Positions 9,871 through 20,023 of a DNA stretch of 64,000 bases are shown piece after piece. A program made the translations under genes and the position numbers. The DNA lies in the NCBI GenBank assembly GCA_024638885.1, contig JAHEJL010000001.1, forward strand, positions 397,001 through 461,000, given 5' to 3'. The stretch comes from Coraliomargarita sp. (GTDB lineage: Bacteria > Verrucomicrobiota > Verrucomicrobiia > Opitutales > UBA953). The notes below the pieces were generated by a model, which searched no databases, was not told the origin of the DNA, and saw nothing but the letters and a program-made list of their open reading frames with translations. Every line of letters starts with the position of its first letter. Position 1 is the first letter of the stretch.

Positions 9871-10998
9871 ATGAAGTTCAAGGTTAACCGGAATCACTTT
9901 TTCAACGGCCTCTCCAGCGTCACCAACGTCGTGGGCAACCGCGCGACGATGCCGATCCTGCAGAACGTGCTGATCGAAGCCGAAGGCGATACCGTCACCC
10001 TGACCACCACCAACCTCGACCTCGGCATCTGCTGCCGCATCAAGGCCTCCGTCTCCTCCCCCGGTCGCATCACCCTCCCGGTCAAGAAACTCGTCCCGAT
10101 CATCCGCGCCCTGTCGAGCAGCGACACCATCGTCGAACTCACCGGCAAGGACCGCGTGAAGATCACCTCCGGCAGCTCCGTGTTCCAGATCGCCGGCCTC
10201 CCGGCCGACCAGTTCCCGCCGATTTCCAACTTCGCCGGCCAGCCGACCATCTCGATCAACCAGGACGACCTGGGCGACATGCTCCGCAAGGTCAGCTACG
10301 CGCAGTCTTCCGACGAGAACCGCTACATCCTCAACGGCGTGTTCTTCGAATTCGCCGAAGGCAAGCTCACCGTCGTCGCCACCGATGGCCGTCGTCTCGC
10401 CAAGTGCGAACGTAAGATCGCCGGCACGGACAAGACCCTCGCCCTCATCCTGCCCGCCCGCACCATCATCGAGCTGATGCGCCTGCTCAAGGCCGGCGGC
10501 GAAGCCCACGTCTCGCACAACGAGCGTCAGGTCGGCTTCACCATCGACATCCCGAAGAACGAGGAAGGCCTCGTGGACCGCATCCAGCTGGTCTCCAAGG
10601 TCGTCGAAGGCAACTACCCGAACTACCGCCAGGTGATCCCGAAGGACGCCGGCTCCAAGGTGCGCCTCGAGCGCGAGAAGCTCCTCGAGAGCGTCAACCG
10701 CGCCGCCCTCATGACCGACGATCGCAACAACACGATCCGCATGAGCGTCTCGAAGAAGTCCCAGAACCTCGAGATCTCCGCGAAGTCCGACAGCGGCGAC
10801 GCCCATGAACCCATCGCGGTGAAGTACGAAGGCCCGGACGTGAACATCGCGTTCAACCCTCAGTACATCATCGACCCGCTGAAGGCGCTCACCGAGGACG
10901 AGATCGATTTCGAGTTCAAGGACGAGATGTCCCCCGGCGTGATCCGCGGACTCAAGGACGACTTCCTCTGCGTCGTGATGCCGCAGCGCATCTCCTAA
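9871..10998 (+). CDS. dnaN: DNA polymerase III subunit beta (sliding clamp)
   Basis: MKFKVNRNHFFNGLSSVTNVVGNRATMPILQNVLIEA, FVATDGRRLA-type motif, YIIDPLKAL, C-terminal YVVMPQR-like VVMPQRIS. Confidence 0.96.
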   Translation: MKFKVNRNHFFNGLSSVTNVVGNRATMPILQNVLIEAEGDTVTLTTTNLDLGICCRIKASVSSPGRITLPVKKLVPIIRALSSSDTIVELTGKDRVKITSGSSVFQIAGLPADQFPPISNFAGQPTISINQDDLGDMLRKVSYAQSSDENRYILNGVFFEFAEGKLTVVATDGRRLAKCERKIAGTDKTLALILPARTIIELMRLLKAGGEAHVSHNERQVGFTIDIPKNEEGLVDRIQLVSKVVEGNYPNYRQVIPKDAGSKVRLEREKLLESVNRAALMTDDRNNTIRMSVSKKSQNLEISAKSDSGDAHEPIAVKYEGPDVNIAFNPQYIIDPLKALTEDEIDFEFKDEMSPGVIRGLKDDFLCVVMPQRIS

Positions 10999-11010
10999 GC
11001 CGTCGTCGGC

Positions 11011-11655
11011 TCAGAGCCCGGGCTCGGCGCAATCCGGGAGCGACTTGATGCGCTCCAGGATGCGGCGCGACGCCTCGATGGAACGCTCGCGATGATCCGC
11101 CCCTGGATCGTATTCGGACGGCAGCATCGCCTTGCCGAAGCGCACGCGGATGCGCGCGGAGCCGACCGGGAAATTCGCGCCACGCGGCAGCACGTCGCGG
11201 GCGCCGCGGATATGGATCGGGACGACCGGGACGCCGGACTTGCAGGCGAGGAGTCCGGCGCCGGCCTTGGGCGAAGCGATGACACCGTCCTGGCTGCGCG
11301 TCCCTTCCGGGAAGATCAGGAGGCCGTCCCCCTGCGCCAGGGCGCCTAGGGCCGAACGGATGGCGCCGATGTCCGCTTCGCCGCGGTCCACCGGGATCGA
11401 GTGACAGGCGCGGATGACGAAGCCGAAGATCGGGTTGTCGAAGAGCGAGCGGCGGGCGATGAAGGAGATCTCCCGCGGCAGGCAGGACCCGATGAGGGGT
11501 GGGTCCAGCATGCTCTGGTGGTTCGAGGCGAACAGGCACGCGCCTGCCGGCACGTTCTCCCAGCCTTCGACTTCGAGCGTGGAAAAGACTTCGATGAACG
11601 ATCGCGCGCCGTGGTAGACGGCCTTGTAGATCAGGTTCTTCGAATCGAGGATCAT
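11011..11655 (-). CDS. plsC: 1-acyl-sn-glycerol-3-phosphate acyltransferase
   Basis: FASNHQSMLDPPLIG (HX4D), IFPEGTRSQDG, VVPIHIRGA. Confidence 0.92.
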   Translation of the reverse strand: MILDSKNLIYKAVYHGARSFIEVFSTLEVEGWENVPAGACLFASNHQSMLDPPLIGSCLPREISFIARRSLFDNPIFGFVIRACHSIPVDRGEADIGAIRSALGALAQGDGLLIFPEGTRSQDGVIASPKAGAGLLACKSGVPVVPIHIRGARDVLPRGANFPVGSARIRVRFGKAMLPSEYDPGADHRERSIEASRRILERIKSLPDCAEPGL

Positions 11656-13685
11656 CGGGGCAGGGCGGCGACCTTCAGCAGCTCGCCGATCTCGGCGACG
11701 ACGGCTTCGAGCGACTTGTGCGTGTTGTCGAGGCGGTGCGCGCCTTGCGGGCAGATCATCGGGGCGGTCTTGCGCGTGGCGTCGAGATGGTCACGCTGAG
11801 AGACCTGGTCGGCCTGGCCTTCGGCGGCCCGACGCTGGGCGCGCGCGTCCGCGTCGGCTTCGAGGAAGATGCGCACTTCGGCGTCCGGCAGGACGACGGA
11901 GCCGATGTCGCGGCCTTCCATCACGATGCCGGCGAAACCGTGGTCGCTCGCGAGCTTCACCTGGGAGCGTTGATACTCGAGGAGGAAGGTGCGGACGGAG
12001 GGCAGGGCGGCGATCTTCGAGACGGCGGCGTTGACTTCCGGCGTGCGCAGCGAGGCGTCCTCGGGCACGACGCCACCGAGGGTGAGCGCGGAACTGCGGG
12101 CGCCTTGGCGGGCGACGATGCGCGAGCCCAGACGGAGCCGGCCGAGCGCGGTTTGTACGGAAGCGGGATCCTCGGCGGTGGCGCCGGCATCCAGCAACGC
12201 GCGCGTCAGGCTGCGGTAATGCGCGCCGGTGTCGACGTGCAGCAGGCCATGCAGCTGGGCGAGGCGGCGGCTCGTGCTCGACTTGCCCGAGGCGGCGCCG
12301 CCGTCGACGGAGACGCGGACGAAGTTCGTGCGCAACGCCTCGAGGGCCTTGAAGAAGTGCGGGAAGGTCTTGCCCGTGCAGGCCGGGTCTTCGATGGCGA
12401 TCCACGGGCGGCCGTCGCCGAAGAGGTCGAAGCTGCCGAGGATGCCGAAGCTCATCGCCATGCGATGGTCTTCGTACGTGTGGATGGACACCGGGCCGTT
12501 CGCGGCGGCGCGGCGCAGCGCGGCCTTGTCGGGGAAGACGGTGAGCGAAGAGAGCTGGTCGTCGGCGCGCAGTTCGGCCGCGGTCGGCGCGACCTTGATG
12601 CCGAGGCGTTCGAGTTCGGTCGCCATGGCGAGCACGCGGTCGGTCTCCTGCTTGCGGGTGTGCGCGATGCCGCGGATCTTCACCGGGCCGTCGGCCAGGG
12701 TCGCGATCGTCGCCAGGGTGAGGAACGTGTCGGAGAAGGCGTTGAAGTCGAAGTCGCCGCCGCGGATCGCGGACCAGGTCTCGGTGACCAGGGTGCCGTC
12801 GGCGGGCTTGAGCGTGGCGCCGCAGGCGGCGGCGACCTTGGCGAAGGCGGTGTCGCCCTGCAGGCCGCCGTCGGCGTAACCTTCGATGCGGACCGAGGCC
12901 CGGTGACCGGTCACGGCCGGGAGGGCGATGAAGTAGCTCGCCGCCGTCGCGTCAGGCTCGATCGCGTAGGTCGGTTGCGCGACGTAGGCTCCGGGCGTCG
13001 GGCAGGACCAGCTGCCGTCCGTCGCGCGGGCGAGCGGGCGGCCGAACTGTCCGCACATGCGGGCGGTCATCTCGACGAACGGTTCGGAAACCGTGGAGCC
13101 CTTCATGCTGACCGAGGCGCCGGCCGAAAGCGGCAGCACCATGAGCAACGCGGAGAGCAGCTGCGAAGAAGCGGAGGCATCCACCTCGAGGCGGCCGAGC
13201 TTGCCGGTCGTGTGGAGCGTGAAAGGGAAGCCGGATGCCGGCGTGCCGTCGGGCTTGAGGGCGCGGCAACCGCCGGCGGTCAGGGCGTCGAGCAGGCCGC
13301 GCATCGGACGGGCGCGCATGGCTTCGTCGCCGTCGAGCTCGTAGCAACCTGCGGGAGCCAGCGCGAGGAAGGCGGTGAGGAAGCGGGCCGCGGTGCCGGC
13401 GTTGCCGACGTGGATCTTCGCGCGGGCGTTCGGGATGCGACCGCCGAGGCCGACGATACGGATCGTGCAGGCGGCCTCGTCCGCCGAGACGTCGAAGCCG
13501 AGGGACTGCAGCGCGGCGATCAGGATGCGCGTGTCGCGGCTGAAGAGCGCCCCGGTGAAGACCGTGACGCCGTCGGCGAGCGCGGCGAGGATCAGCGCGC
13601 GGTTGGTGATGCTCTTCGAGCCGGGCACCTGGGCGACGCCGCGGGCCGGCGTCTGGAAAGGACGGATGATGATGGTCGGACTCAT
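11652..13685 (-). CDS. aroA-cmk: fused 3-phosphoshikimate 1-carboxyvinyltransferase / cytidylate kinase
   Basis: N-terminal EPSP synthase (GSKSITNRALILAALADG, GNAGTAARFLTAF, DHRMAMSFGI) and C-terminal CMP kinase (VSVDGGAASGKSSTSRRLAQ, DTGAHYRSLT, MEGRDIGSVVLPDAEVRIFLEADADARAQRR) in one uninterrupted frame. Confidence 0.95.
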   Translation of the reverse strand: MSPTIIIRPFQTPARGVAQVPGSKSITNRALILAALADGVTVFTGALFSRDTRILIAALQSLGFDVSADEAACTIRIVGLGGRIPNARAKIHVGNAGTAARFLTAFLALAPAGCYELDGDEAMRARPMRGLLDALTAGGCRALKPDGTPASGFPFTLHTTGKLGRLEVDASASSQLLSALLMVLPLSAGASVSMKGSTVSEPFVEMTARMCGQFGRPLARATDGSWSCPTPGAYVAQPTYAIEPDATAASYFIALPAVTGHRASVRIEGYADGGLQGDTAFAKVAAACGATLKPADGTLVTETWSAIRGGDFDFNAFSDTFLTLATIATLADGPVKIRGIAHTRKQETDRVLAMATELERLGIKVAPTAAELRADDQLSSLTVFPDKAALRRAAANGPVSIHTYEDHRMAMSFGILGSFDLFGDGRPWIAIEDPACTGKTFPHFFKALEALRTNFVRVSVDGGAASGKSSTSRRLAQLHGLLHVDTGAHYRSLTRALLDAGATAEDPASVQTALGRLRLGSRIVARQGARSSALTLGGVVPEDASLRTPEVNAAVSKIAALPSVRTFLLEYQRSQVKLASDHGFAGIVMEGRDIGSVVLPDAEVRIFLEADADARAQRRAAEGQADQVSQRDHLDATRKTAPMICPQGAHRLDNTHKSLEAVVAEIGELLKVAALPR

Positions 13686-14542
13686 TCGGACCGGTCGAGG
13701 TTCTGGCGGGCGATGCGGGCTTCGGCGAGGAGACGGCGGAGGGTGGGGACGTCGGCGGACTCCACGGCGGCGCGGAGTTCCGCGGTGCGGCGTTCGAGGT
13801 CGCGCAGGCCGGCGGCGGTGTGGCGCGCGTTGGCGAGCATGATGCCGACCCAGAGGTTCTCTTCGCCCGCGGCGATGCGCGTGGTGTCGCGCAGGCCGGC
13901 GCCGACCGCGAAGCGGCGGAAGCCGGGCTGGTCCGCGACGGCGAGCATCAGGGCGGAAGCGGCGGCGTGAGGCACGTGGCTGATCGCGGCCACGATCTCA
14001 TCGTGCTTGGCGGCGTCGGTCTCGTGCAGCACCGAGCCGAGTTCCTGCCAGAAGCGACGGACGGCTTCGAGGGCCTGGGGATCTTCGGCGCCGGTCGGGG
14101 TCACGAAGCAGACGCGGCCTTCGAAGAGGTTCGCGGCGGCATGGGCGGCGCCGGCTTTCTCGCCGCCGGCCATCGGGTGCGCGCCGACGAAAGGATTGGC
14201 GGCCGGCAGACGGCGCGCGGCGAGCAGGATGGCGCCCTTCACGCTGCCCGCGTCGGTGACGACGGCGCCGGGGCTCAGGCCGGGCGCGATCGCGAGGAAG
14301 GTCTCTTCGGCGGTGTCGACCGGGGTCGTCACGACGACGAGGTCGGCGCCGCGCACGCAGGCGGCGGCGTCATCGAAGACTTCGGCCACGCCGAAACCAC
14401 GGAGGGTGGCGCGGGAGTTTTCGGAGCGGGACCAGCAGGCGAGCGAACCGGCCAGGCCTCGTCGCGCCGCCGCGAGGAGGATTGAGCCGCCGATGAGGCC
14501 GGCGCCGACGACGGCGATGCGCTTGAATTGGGCCATTTCCAA
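13682..14542 (-). CDS. tyrA: prephenate dehydrogenase
   Basis: IAVVGAGLIGGSILLAAARRG, VVTTPVD, VTDAGSVKGAI, FVGAHPMAGGEKAG, ISHVPHAAASAL. Confidence 0.92.
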   Translation of the reverse strand: MEMAQFKRIAVVGAGLIGGSILLAAARRGLAGSLACWSRSENSRATLRGFGVAEVFDDAAACVRGADLVVVTTPVDTAEETFLAIAPGLSPGAVVTDAGSVKGAILLAARRLPAANPFVGAHPMAGGEKAGAAHAAANLFEGRVCFVTPTGAEDPQALEAVRRFWQELGSVLHETDAAKHDEIVAAISHVPHAAASALMLAVADQPGFRRFAVGAGLRDTTRIAAGEENLWVGIMLANARHTAAGLRDLERRTAELRAAVESADVPTLRRLLAEARIARQNLDRSE

Positions 14543-14625
14543 GGTTGAAGGTGAATCTTTGATGAACCAGAGTGACCAACTATTAAAGCAAACAAACCGA
14601 TGACGGCAAAGTTGTCGGTCCTGCC

Positions 14626-16383
14626 ATGACCCCAGGCCCTCAAAACCCCAAGAACGACTTCGTCGCCGCGCCTGACCCGCGGACGGGGCGGAGCAAGGTT
14701 TCCCGGGAGGAGCTGTGGGCCAAGGTTCGCGTGCCTCTGCTGGTCGTCGTCCTCCTGGCGCTCGGGATCGCCAGCCTGCTGCTTTACACGGCGGATCGTC
14801 GCACGACCCGCCAGTCCGAGCTGATCGTCTCGCCGGAACAGGCCGAAGCGCTCCGTCAGCGCTCTTTGCAGCTCGAAGCCGCCTTCGAGAAGGTCCGGCA
14901 GGAACGTTTCGAACTCAAGGATGCGGATATCGCCCTTTTGGAGGAAGCCCTGCGCCTGCAGGAAGAATACATCACCGCCCGCCAGTCCGTCGGCACGGAT
15001 AACCAACGCCAGCAGTCGCTCCGCCGCCGCCTCCACCTGATCCGCGGCGAGCAGCTGCGTCACGATTCCGACGAAGCCGAGGCCAAGGCGCTCGTCCTCG
15101 CCAAGACCGATGAGGCCGCCGCGGTCCCGTTCCTGCGCCGCGCCCTCGCCTGCGAACAGGAGATCGAGTCCAAGTGGGAATTCTCCGGTCTGGCGGACCC
15201 CGGACGCCGTGCCCGGCTCGATACCCGGCTCCGCCGCCTCGAATCCGCCCCGCTCTGGCAGAAGGGCCGCGCCCTCGAGGCCGAGGCCGAAGCCCTTTTC
15301 GTCGCCGGCAAGTTCGCCGCGGCCGCCGCGAAGTTCGATGAAGCGATCGCCGCCGAGACGGACTTCCTCGCCCGTTATCGCGATGTCCGGAACACCGAGT
15401 TCGGCCGGTCAGACAAGCTCGCCGACCGACGCGAGACCGCGCTTTCCGGGGAAGCCTGGAAGGGCGTCGCCGCGCAGCGCACCCAGGCCGAGCAGCTCGA
15501 GGCGGCCGGCAACTGGACCGGCGCGGCCCAGGCCTGGCAGGGGGCCGTCGACGCCTTCGCCAAGCTGCTGACGGATTATCCCAAGAGCAGTTTCGCCGAC
15601 CGGACCCAGGAAGCCAAGATGGCCGTCCGGCTCAACTTCTGCCGGTTCCACGGCGAGATCGAAGCCTTGCGCGCCCGACGCGATCGCCTGCGGGCGACCT
15701 TGCGCGAACGTCAGGCCGACGCCGCGGTCCGTCAGGCTGACGACCTCGTCGTCGAAGCCCGTCGGCTCGGTGCCGCGAACACCGGGACGTTCCTGGAAGA
15801 GGACGCGGAGCGGAAAGAGCTCGAGTTCCTGGCCGCCAACGCGGCGGTCGTCCGGGCCGTGCTCGTCGGGATCGACGCGAATCTCCGTCCGGTGCCTTCG
15901 ACCGGACTCCGCATGTATCGCACCGAGATTCCGCAGGCCCTCTATGCCTCGGTGATGGCGGCGAACCCGAGTTCCGTGCGCCGCGAGGCCAACCCGGTCG
16001 AGTCGGTGACCTACGCCGAAGCCGAGGCCTTCGCGGTCCGTCTCGGCTGGATCCTCGGGGCCAAGGTACGCTTGCCGACGCGGGCCGAATATCTCGCCGC
16101 GGCGGGCGACCCCGCGAAGCTGCCCGACCCCGCCCAAGCCCGGACCACGGAGACCAGCGACGGCATCAACGTCGGCCTGGCCGGCTCGGCGCCCGCCAAT
16201 GCCGCCGGTTTCCACGACCTGTTCGGCAACGTCGAGGAATGGGCCCAGGCATCCCCGGCCGACACGCGCGCCCCGGTCTTCGGCGGAAGCATCGCCACCC
16301 CGCTGACCAAGGTCTGGGCCGAGCGGACGGTCTACAAGCGCGAGAAAAGCCGCACCCTGGGCTTTCGTATCGTCATTGAATAA
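14626..16383 (+). CDS. membrane-anchored coiled-coil protein with C-terminal SUMF1/formylglycine-generating-like domain
   Basis: N-terminal TM (VPLLVVVLLALGIASLLLY), Ala/Glu/Arg-rich helical middle, C-terminal NPVESVTYAEAEAFAVRLG...RLPTRAEYLAAAG....FHDLFGNVEEWAQ...GFRIV. Confidence 0.8.
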   Translation: MTPGPQNPKNDFVAAPDPRTGRSKVSREELWAKVRVPLLVVVLLALGIASLLLYTADRRTTRQSELIVSPEQAEALRQRSLQLEAAFEKVRQERFELKDADIALLEEALRLQEEYITARQSVGTDNQRQQSLRRRLHLIRGEQLRHDSDEAEAKALVLAKTDEAAAVPFLRRALACEQEIESKWEFSGLADPGRRARLDTRLRRLESAPLWQKGRALEAEAEALFVAGKFAAAAAKFDEAIAAETDFLARYRDVRNTEFGRSDKLADRRETALSGEAWKGVAAQRTQAEQLEAAGNWTGAAQAWQGAVDAFAKLLTDYPKSSFADRTQEAKMAVRLNFCRFHGEIEALRARRDRLRATLRERQADAAVRQADDLVVEARRLGAANTGTFLEEDAERKELEFLAANAAVVRAVLVGIDANLRPVPSTGLRMYRTEIPQALYASVMAANPSSVRREANPVESVTYAEAEAFAVRLGWILGAKVRLPTRAEYLAAAGDPAKLPDPAQARTTETSDGINVGLAGSAPANAAGFHDLFGNVEEWAQASPADTRAPVFGGSIATPLTKVWAERTVYKREKSRTLGFRIVIE

Positions 16384-16414
16384 ATCGCCGGGGCGTTGAT
16401 TATCAAAGGACCCC

Positions 16415-18310
16415 ATGGCTGCCCCGGTCCATCGCTACCAACGTGCCGCGTTCTTCTTCGCGACGTATGGCGCGCTCGCGGCCCTCTCCCTCTGGTTCGC
16501 GTATGAGCTCCGTTTCGCCGGCGAGGATGGCGGCGCGCAGCACCAGGCCGCCGAGGCTTATCTTTATCTCCAGCGCCCGCAGGCGCTGCTGTGGCTGATT
16601 CCGCTCAAGGTCCTCCTGCTGGGCATGTGGGGACAGTTCCGCGGCGTCTTCTATTATTTCCGCCTGCCTGACGCCTTCCGCATGGGACTCGCGCTCTTCA
16701 CCGCCACGGCGGCCGCGCTCGTCATCGCCGCCGTCTTCGGCACCGGCCAACCGACCGAGGCGTTCGACATCCCCCGCGGCGTGCTGCTCGTCGACTTCAA
16801 CCTGTCGCTCGTGCTTTTCATGGGCTTCCGCGTCTCGATCCGCGCCCTGCGCGAGCGCTTCTGGGGCAAGGAGCCGGTCGCCGCCGGCGTGGTCGAACGC
16901 ATCGCGATCGTCGGGGCCGGCCAGACCGGCGCCCAGCTCGCCTCCGAACTGCTGAGCCGTCGGGGTCACGGCATCGAGCCGGTCTGCTTCCTGGATGACG
17001 ACATCGCGAAGCACAACCTCCAGATCCACGGCGTCCCGGTCCTCGGCGCGCCGGAGCGCATGCCCGAGCTCGCCGAGAAATACGGCGTCACCGAAATCAT
17101 CCTCGCGCTGCCGTCCACGAGCGTGCGCCGCATCCGCGAGGTGAGCACCCTCGCTTCGGCGAACAACCTGCGCGTGCTCGTCGTCCCCTCGATGGCCGAG
17201 CTCGCCGGCGGGCGCGTCCGCGCGAGCGACATCCGCCCGATCTCCGTCGAAGACATCCTCGGCCGCGAGCCCGCGAAGCTCGACGACGAAGCCATCGACG
17301 CGATGGTGAAGGGGCGTACGGTCCTCGTCACCGGCGCGGGCGGCAGCATCGGCTCCGAGCTCTGCCGCCAGGTCGCCGCCCGCTCGCCCGCCCGGCTCGT
17401 GATCCTCGACCAGTGCGAGGTGCTGCTCTACCAGTCCGAACAGGAGCTCATCGCCGCCGGCGCCGGCGCCCTGATCACGCCCATCGTCGGCGACGTCGCC
17501 GACGCCGACCGCATGCGCGAGGTCTTCGCGCGTTTCCGTCCCAGCCTGGTGTTGCACGCCGCGGCCCATAAGCACGTGCCGCTGATGGAGTCGCAGCCGG
17601 CGGAGGCGCTGAAGAACAACGTGCTGGGCACCGCCGTGGTCGCCGGGCTCGCCGCGGAGTTCGGGGCCGACAAGTTCGTGCTCATCTCCTCGGACAAGGC
17701 CGTCAACCCGACCAACGTCATGGGCGCGACCAAGCGCCTCGCCGAGCTCGTCGTCCGTTCCATGCAGGCCCGCGCCGGCGCTCGCACGGCCTTCCTGGCG
17801 GTGCGCTTCGGCAACGTCCTCGGTTCTTCCGGCTCCGTCATCCCGATCTTCCGCCGGCAGATCGCCGCCGGCGGCCCGGTCACCGTCACGCATCCCGACG
17901 TGAAGCGTTACTTCATGACGATCCCCGAGGCGGTCGGACTCGTCCTGCAGAGCGCGACGCTCGGCGCGGGCGGCGACATCCTCGTCCTCGAGATGGGCCA
18001 GCCGCTGAAGATCGTGGACGTCGCCCGCCAGCTCATCGAGCTCAGCGGCCTGCGTCCCGACGTCGACATCGAGATCCGCATCGTCGGTCTCCGGCCCGGC
18101 GAGAAGCTGGTCGAGGAGCTGCAGCATGAGGGCGAGCAGTATCGCCCGACGGAACACGGCCGCGTCTTCCGCTTCGTGGCCGAACAAGCCCCGGTCGACC
18201 GGACCGACGCGCTGCTGGCCCAGGTGCGCGCCTTGCTTCCTCTGGAGCGGGCGGCCTGCAAGCAGGGCATCCGGGAACTCGTCCCGGAATACGTCCCGTT
18301 CGTGGAGTAG
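16415..18310 (+). CDS. polysaccharide biosynthesis protein, nucleoside-diphosphate sugar epimerase/dehydratase (CapD/FlaA1/WbpM-like)
   Basis: N-terminal TMs, IVGAGQTGAQLASELL, VLVTGAGGSIGSELCRQVA, LHAAAHKHVPLMESQPAEALKNNVLGT, SSDKAVNPTNVMGATKRLAEL. Confidence 0.94.
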   Translation: MAAPVHRYQRAAFFFATYGALAALSLWFAYELRFAGEDGGAQHQAAEAYLYLQRPQALLWLIPLKVLLLGMWGQFRGVFYYFRLPDAFRMGLALFTATAAALVIAAVFGTGQPTEAFDIPRGVLLVDFNLSLVLFMGFRVSIRALRERFWGKEPVAAGVVERIAIVGAGQTGAQLASELLSRRGHGIEPVCFLDDDIAKHNLQIHGVPVLGAPERMPELAEKYGVTEIILALPSTSVRRIREVSTLASANNLRVLVVPSMAELAGGRVRASDIRPISVEDILGREPAKLDDEAIDAMVKGRTVLVTGAGGSIGSELCRQVAARSPARLVILDQCEVLLYQSEQELIAAGAGALITPIVGDVADADRMREVFARFRPSLVLHAAAHKHVPLMESQPAEALKNNVLGTAVVAGLAAEFGADKFVLISSDKAVNPTNVMGATKRLAELVVRSMQARAGARTAFLAVRFGNVLGSSGSVIPIFRRQIAAGGPVTVTHPDVKRYFMTIPEAVGLVLQSATLGAGGDILVLEMGQPLKIVDVARQLIELSGLRPDVDIEIRIVGLRPGEKLVEELQHEGEQYRPTEHGRVFRFVAEQAPVDRTDALLAQVRALLPLERAACKQGIRELVPEYVPFVE

Positions 18311-18361
18311 TTTTTACGCTTCGGGCTTCACAGCAGGGCGGGGGTTCGCCACGCTTCGGGC

Positions 18362-18883
18362 ATGGCACGCGCGCTCTCCTCCGCTCCTCAGGTCGGCATC
18401 ATCATGGGCTCCCAGTCCGATTGGGAGACGATGGTCAACGCGGCCGACACGCTCAAGAAGCTCGGCGTCGCCTTCGAGGCCGAGGTCGTCAGCGCCCACC
18501 GCACGCCGCTCAAGCTGAAGGACTACGCCCTCGCCGCCCGTAAGCGCGGCCTGAAGGTCATCATCGCCGGCGCCGGCGGCGCCGCGCACCTCCCGGGCAT
18601 GGTCGCCGCGATGACCTCGCTCCCGGTCATGGGCGTTCCCGTCCAGTCCAAGTCCCTCGACGGCATCGACTCGCTCCTTTCGATCGTGCAGATGCCGGCC
18701 GGCATCCCGGTCCACACCTTCGCCATCGGCCGCGCCGGCGCGATCAACGCCGCCCTCGGCGCCGCCGCCGTGCTCGCCCTTGCCGACGCCAAGCTGGCCA
18801 AGAAGCTCGACGATTACCGCGCCGCGCAGACCAAGGCCGTCCTGGACAACCCGATCCCCGGCCGCAAAGGCAAGCAGCGCTGA
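18362..18883 (+). CDS. purE: 5-(carboxyamino)imidazole ribonucleotide mutase
   Basis: [53 protein letters not shown]. Confidence 0.97.
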   Translation: MARALSSAPQVGIIMGSQSDWETMVNAADTLKKLGVAFEAEVVSAHRTPLKLKDYALAARKRGLKVIIAGAGGAAHLPGMVAAMTSLPVMGVPVQSKSLDGIDSLLSIVQMPAGIPVHTFAIGRAGAINAALGAAAVLALADAKLAKKLDDYRAAQTKAVLDNPIPGRKGKQR

Positions 18884-18886
18884 GCC

Positions 18887-20020
18887 ATGGAGCGACCTCT
18901 GCAGCCCGGCGGCACCATCGGCATCCTCGGCGGCGGCCAGCTCGGTCGCATGTCGGCCATCGCCGCGCGTCGTCTCGGTTATAAGGTGCGCACGTTCGAT
19001 CCCTCGGCCGGCGCCTGCGCCGCCGGCATCGCCGACGAGCACGTGACCGCCGACTGGAGCGACACCGCCGCCCTCACGCGTTTCGCCCAAGGCTGCGGAC
19101 GCATCACGCTCGAGTTCGAGAACATCCCGCCTGCGACGGTCGAGTTCGTCGCTAAGTCCGTCCCGAGCCACCCGTCCGCCGCCGTCCTGGCCACCTGCCA
19201 GAACCGTCGTCGCGAGAAGGAGTTCCTCCGGGGCGCCGGCATCCCTTGCGCCAACTTCGCCGTCGTCTCCTCGCTCGCCGAGCTGCAGGCCGCGGTGAAG
19301 ACCATCGGTTTCCCGTGCGTGCTGAAGACCGCGGATTTCGGCTACGACGGCAAAGGTCAGGTCAAGCTGCCCACCGCCGAGGCCGACCTGGCCGCCGCGT
19401 GGTCCAAGATCGGCGGCGCCGTCGGCGTCCTCGAAGCCTGGGTGCCGTTCCAGATGGAGATCTCGGTGCTCGTCGCGCGTACCGTCGACGGACGCACCGC
19501 CGTCTACGACCCCGCCGAGAACATCCACCGGAACCACATCCTCCACCTTTCGATCTCTCCGGCGCGCATCTCCGAAGCCACCGCCGCCGAAGCGCGGGCG
19601 CTGGCGCTCAGCATCGCGGACAAGATCCAGCTCGTCGGCCTGCTCGCCGTCGAGATGTTCGTGAAGGACGGCCGCATCGTCGTCAACGAGCTCGCCCCGC
19701 GTCCGCACAACAGCGGTCACCAGACCTTCGACGCCAACGAGACCAGCCAGTTCGAACAGCACATCCGCGCCGTCTGCGGCCTGCCGCTCGGCGGCACCAA
19801 GCCGCTCGCTCCGTCCGCGATGGTCAACCTGCTCGGCGACGTCTGGCGCAACGGCCAGGAGCCCGACTGGACCAAGGTCCTCGCGGACCCTTCGGCCAAG
19901 CTGCACCTCTACGACAAGGGCAAGGCCGCCCCGGGCCGCAAGATGGGCCACATCACCGTCACCGCGCCGACGCTGGAAGAAGCGATCCGTCGCGCCGAAG
20001 CGCTGCACGCCGCGCTCTGA
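18887..20020 (+). CDS. purK: 5-(carboxyamino)imidazole ribonucleotide synthase
   Basis: IGILGGGQLGRMSAIAARRLGY, ITLEFENIP, FDANETSQFEQHIRAVCGLPLG; 3 bp after purE. Confidence 0.96.
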   Translation: MERPLQPGGTIGILGGGQLGRMSAIAARRLGYKVRTFDPSAGACAAGIADEHVTADWSDTAALTRFAQGCGRITLEFENIPPATVEFVAKSVPSHPSAAVLATCQNRRREKEFLRGAGIPCANFAVVSSLAELQAAVKTIGFPCVLKTADFGYDGKGQVKLPTAEADLAAAWSKIGGAVGVLEAWVPFQMEISVLVARTVDGRTAVYDPAENIHRNHILHLSISPARISEATAAEARALALSIADKIQLVGLLAVEMFVKDGRIVVNELAPRPHNSGHQTFDANETSQFEQHIRAVCGLPLGGTKPLAPSAMVNLLGDVWRNGQEPDWTKVLADPSAKLHLYDKGKAAPGRKMGHITVTAPTLEEAIRRAEALHAAL

Positions 20021-20023
20021 GCG

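Noticed and set aside
11718-13970. 750-aa plus-strand ORF opposite aroA-cmk
   Set aside because: Antisense shadow, Gly/Arg/Glu/Val-rich.
16403-18187. 594-aa minus-strand ORF opposite the CapD-like gene
   Set aside because: Antisense shadow of a well-supported gene.
18314-20008. 564-aa minus-strand ORF opposite purE-purK
   Set aside because: Antisense shadow of purE and purK.
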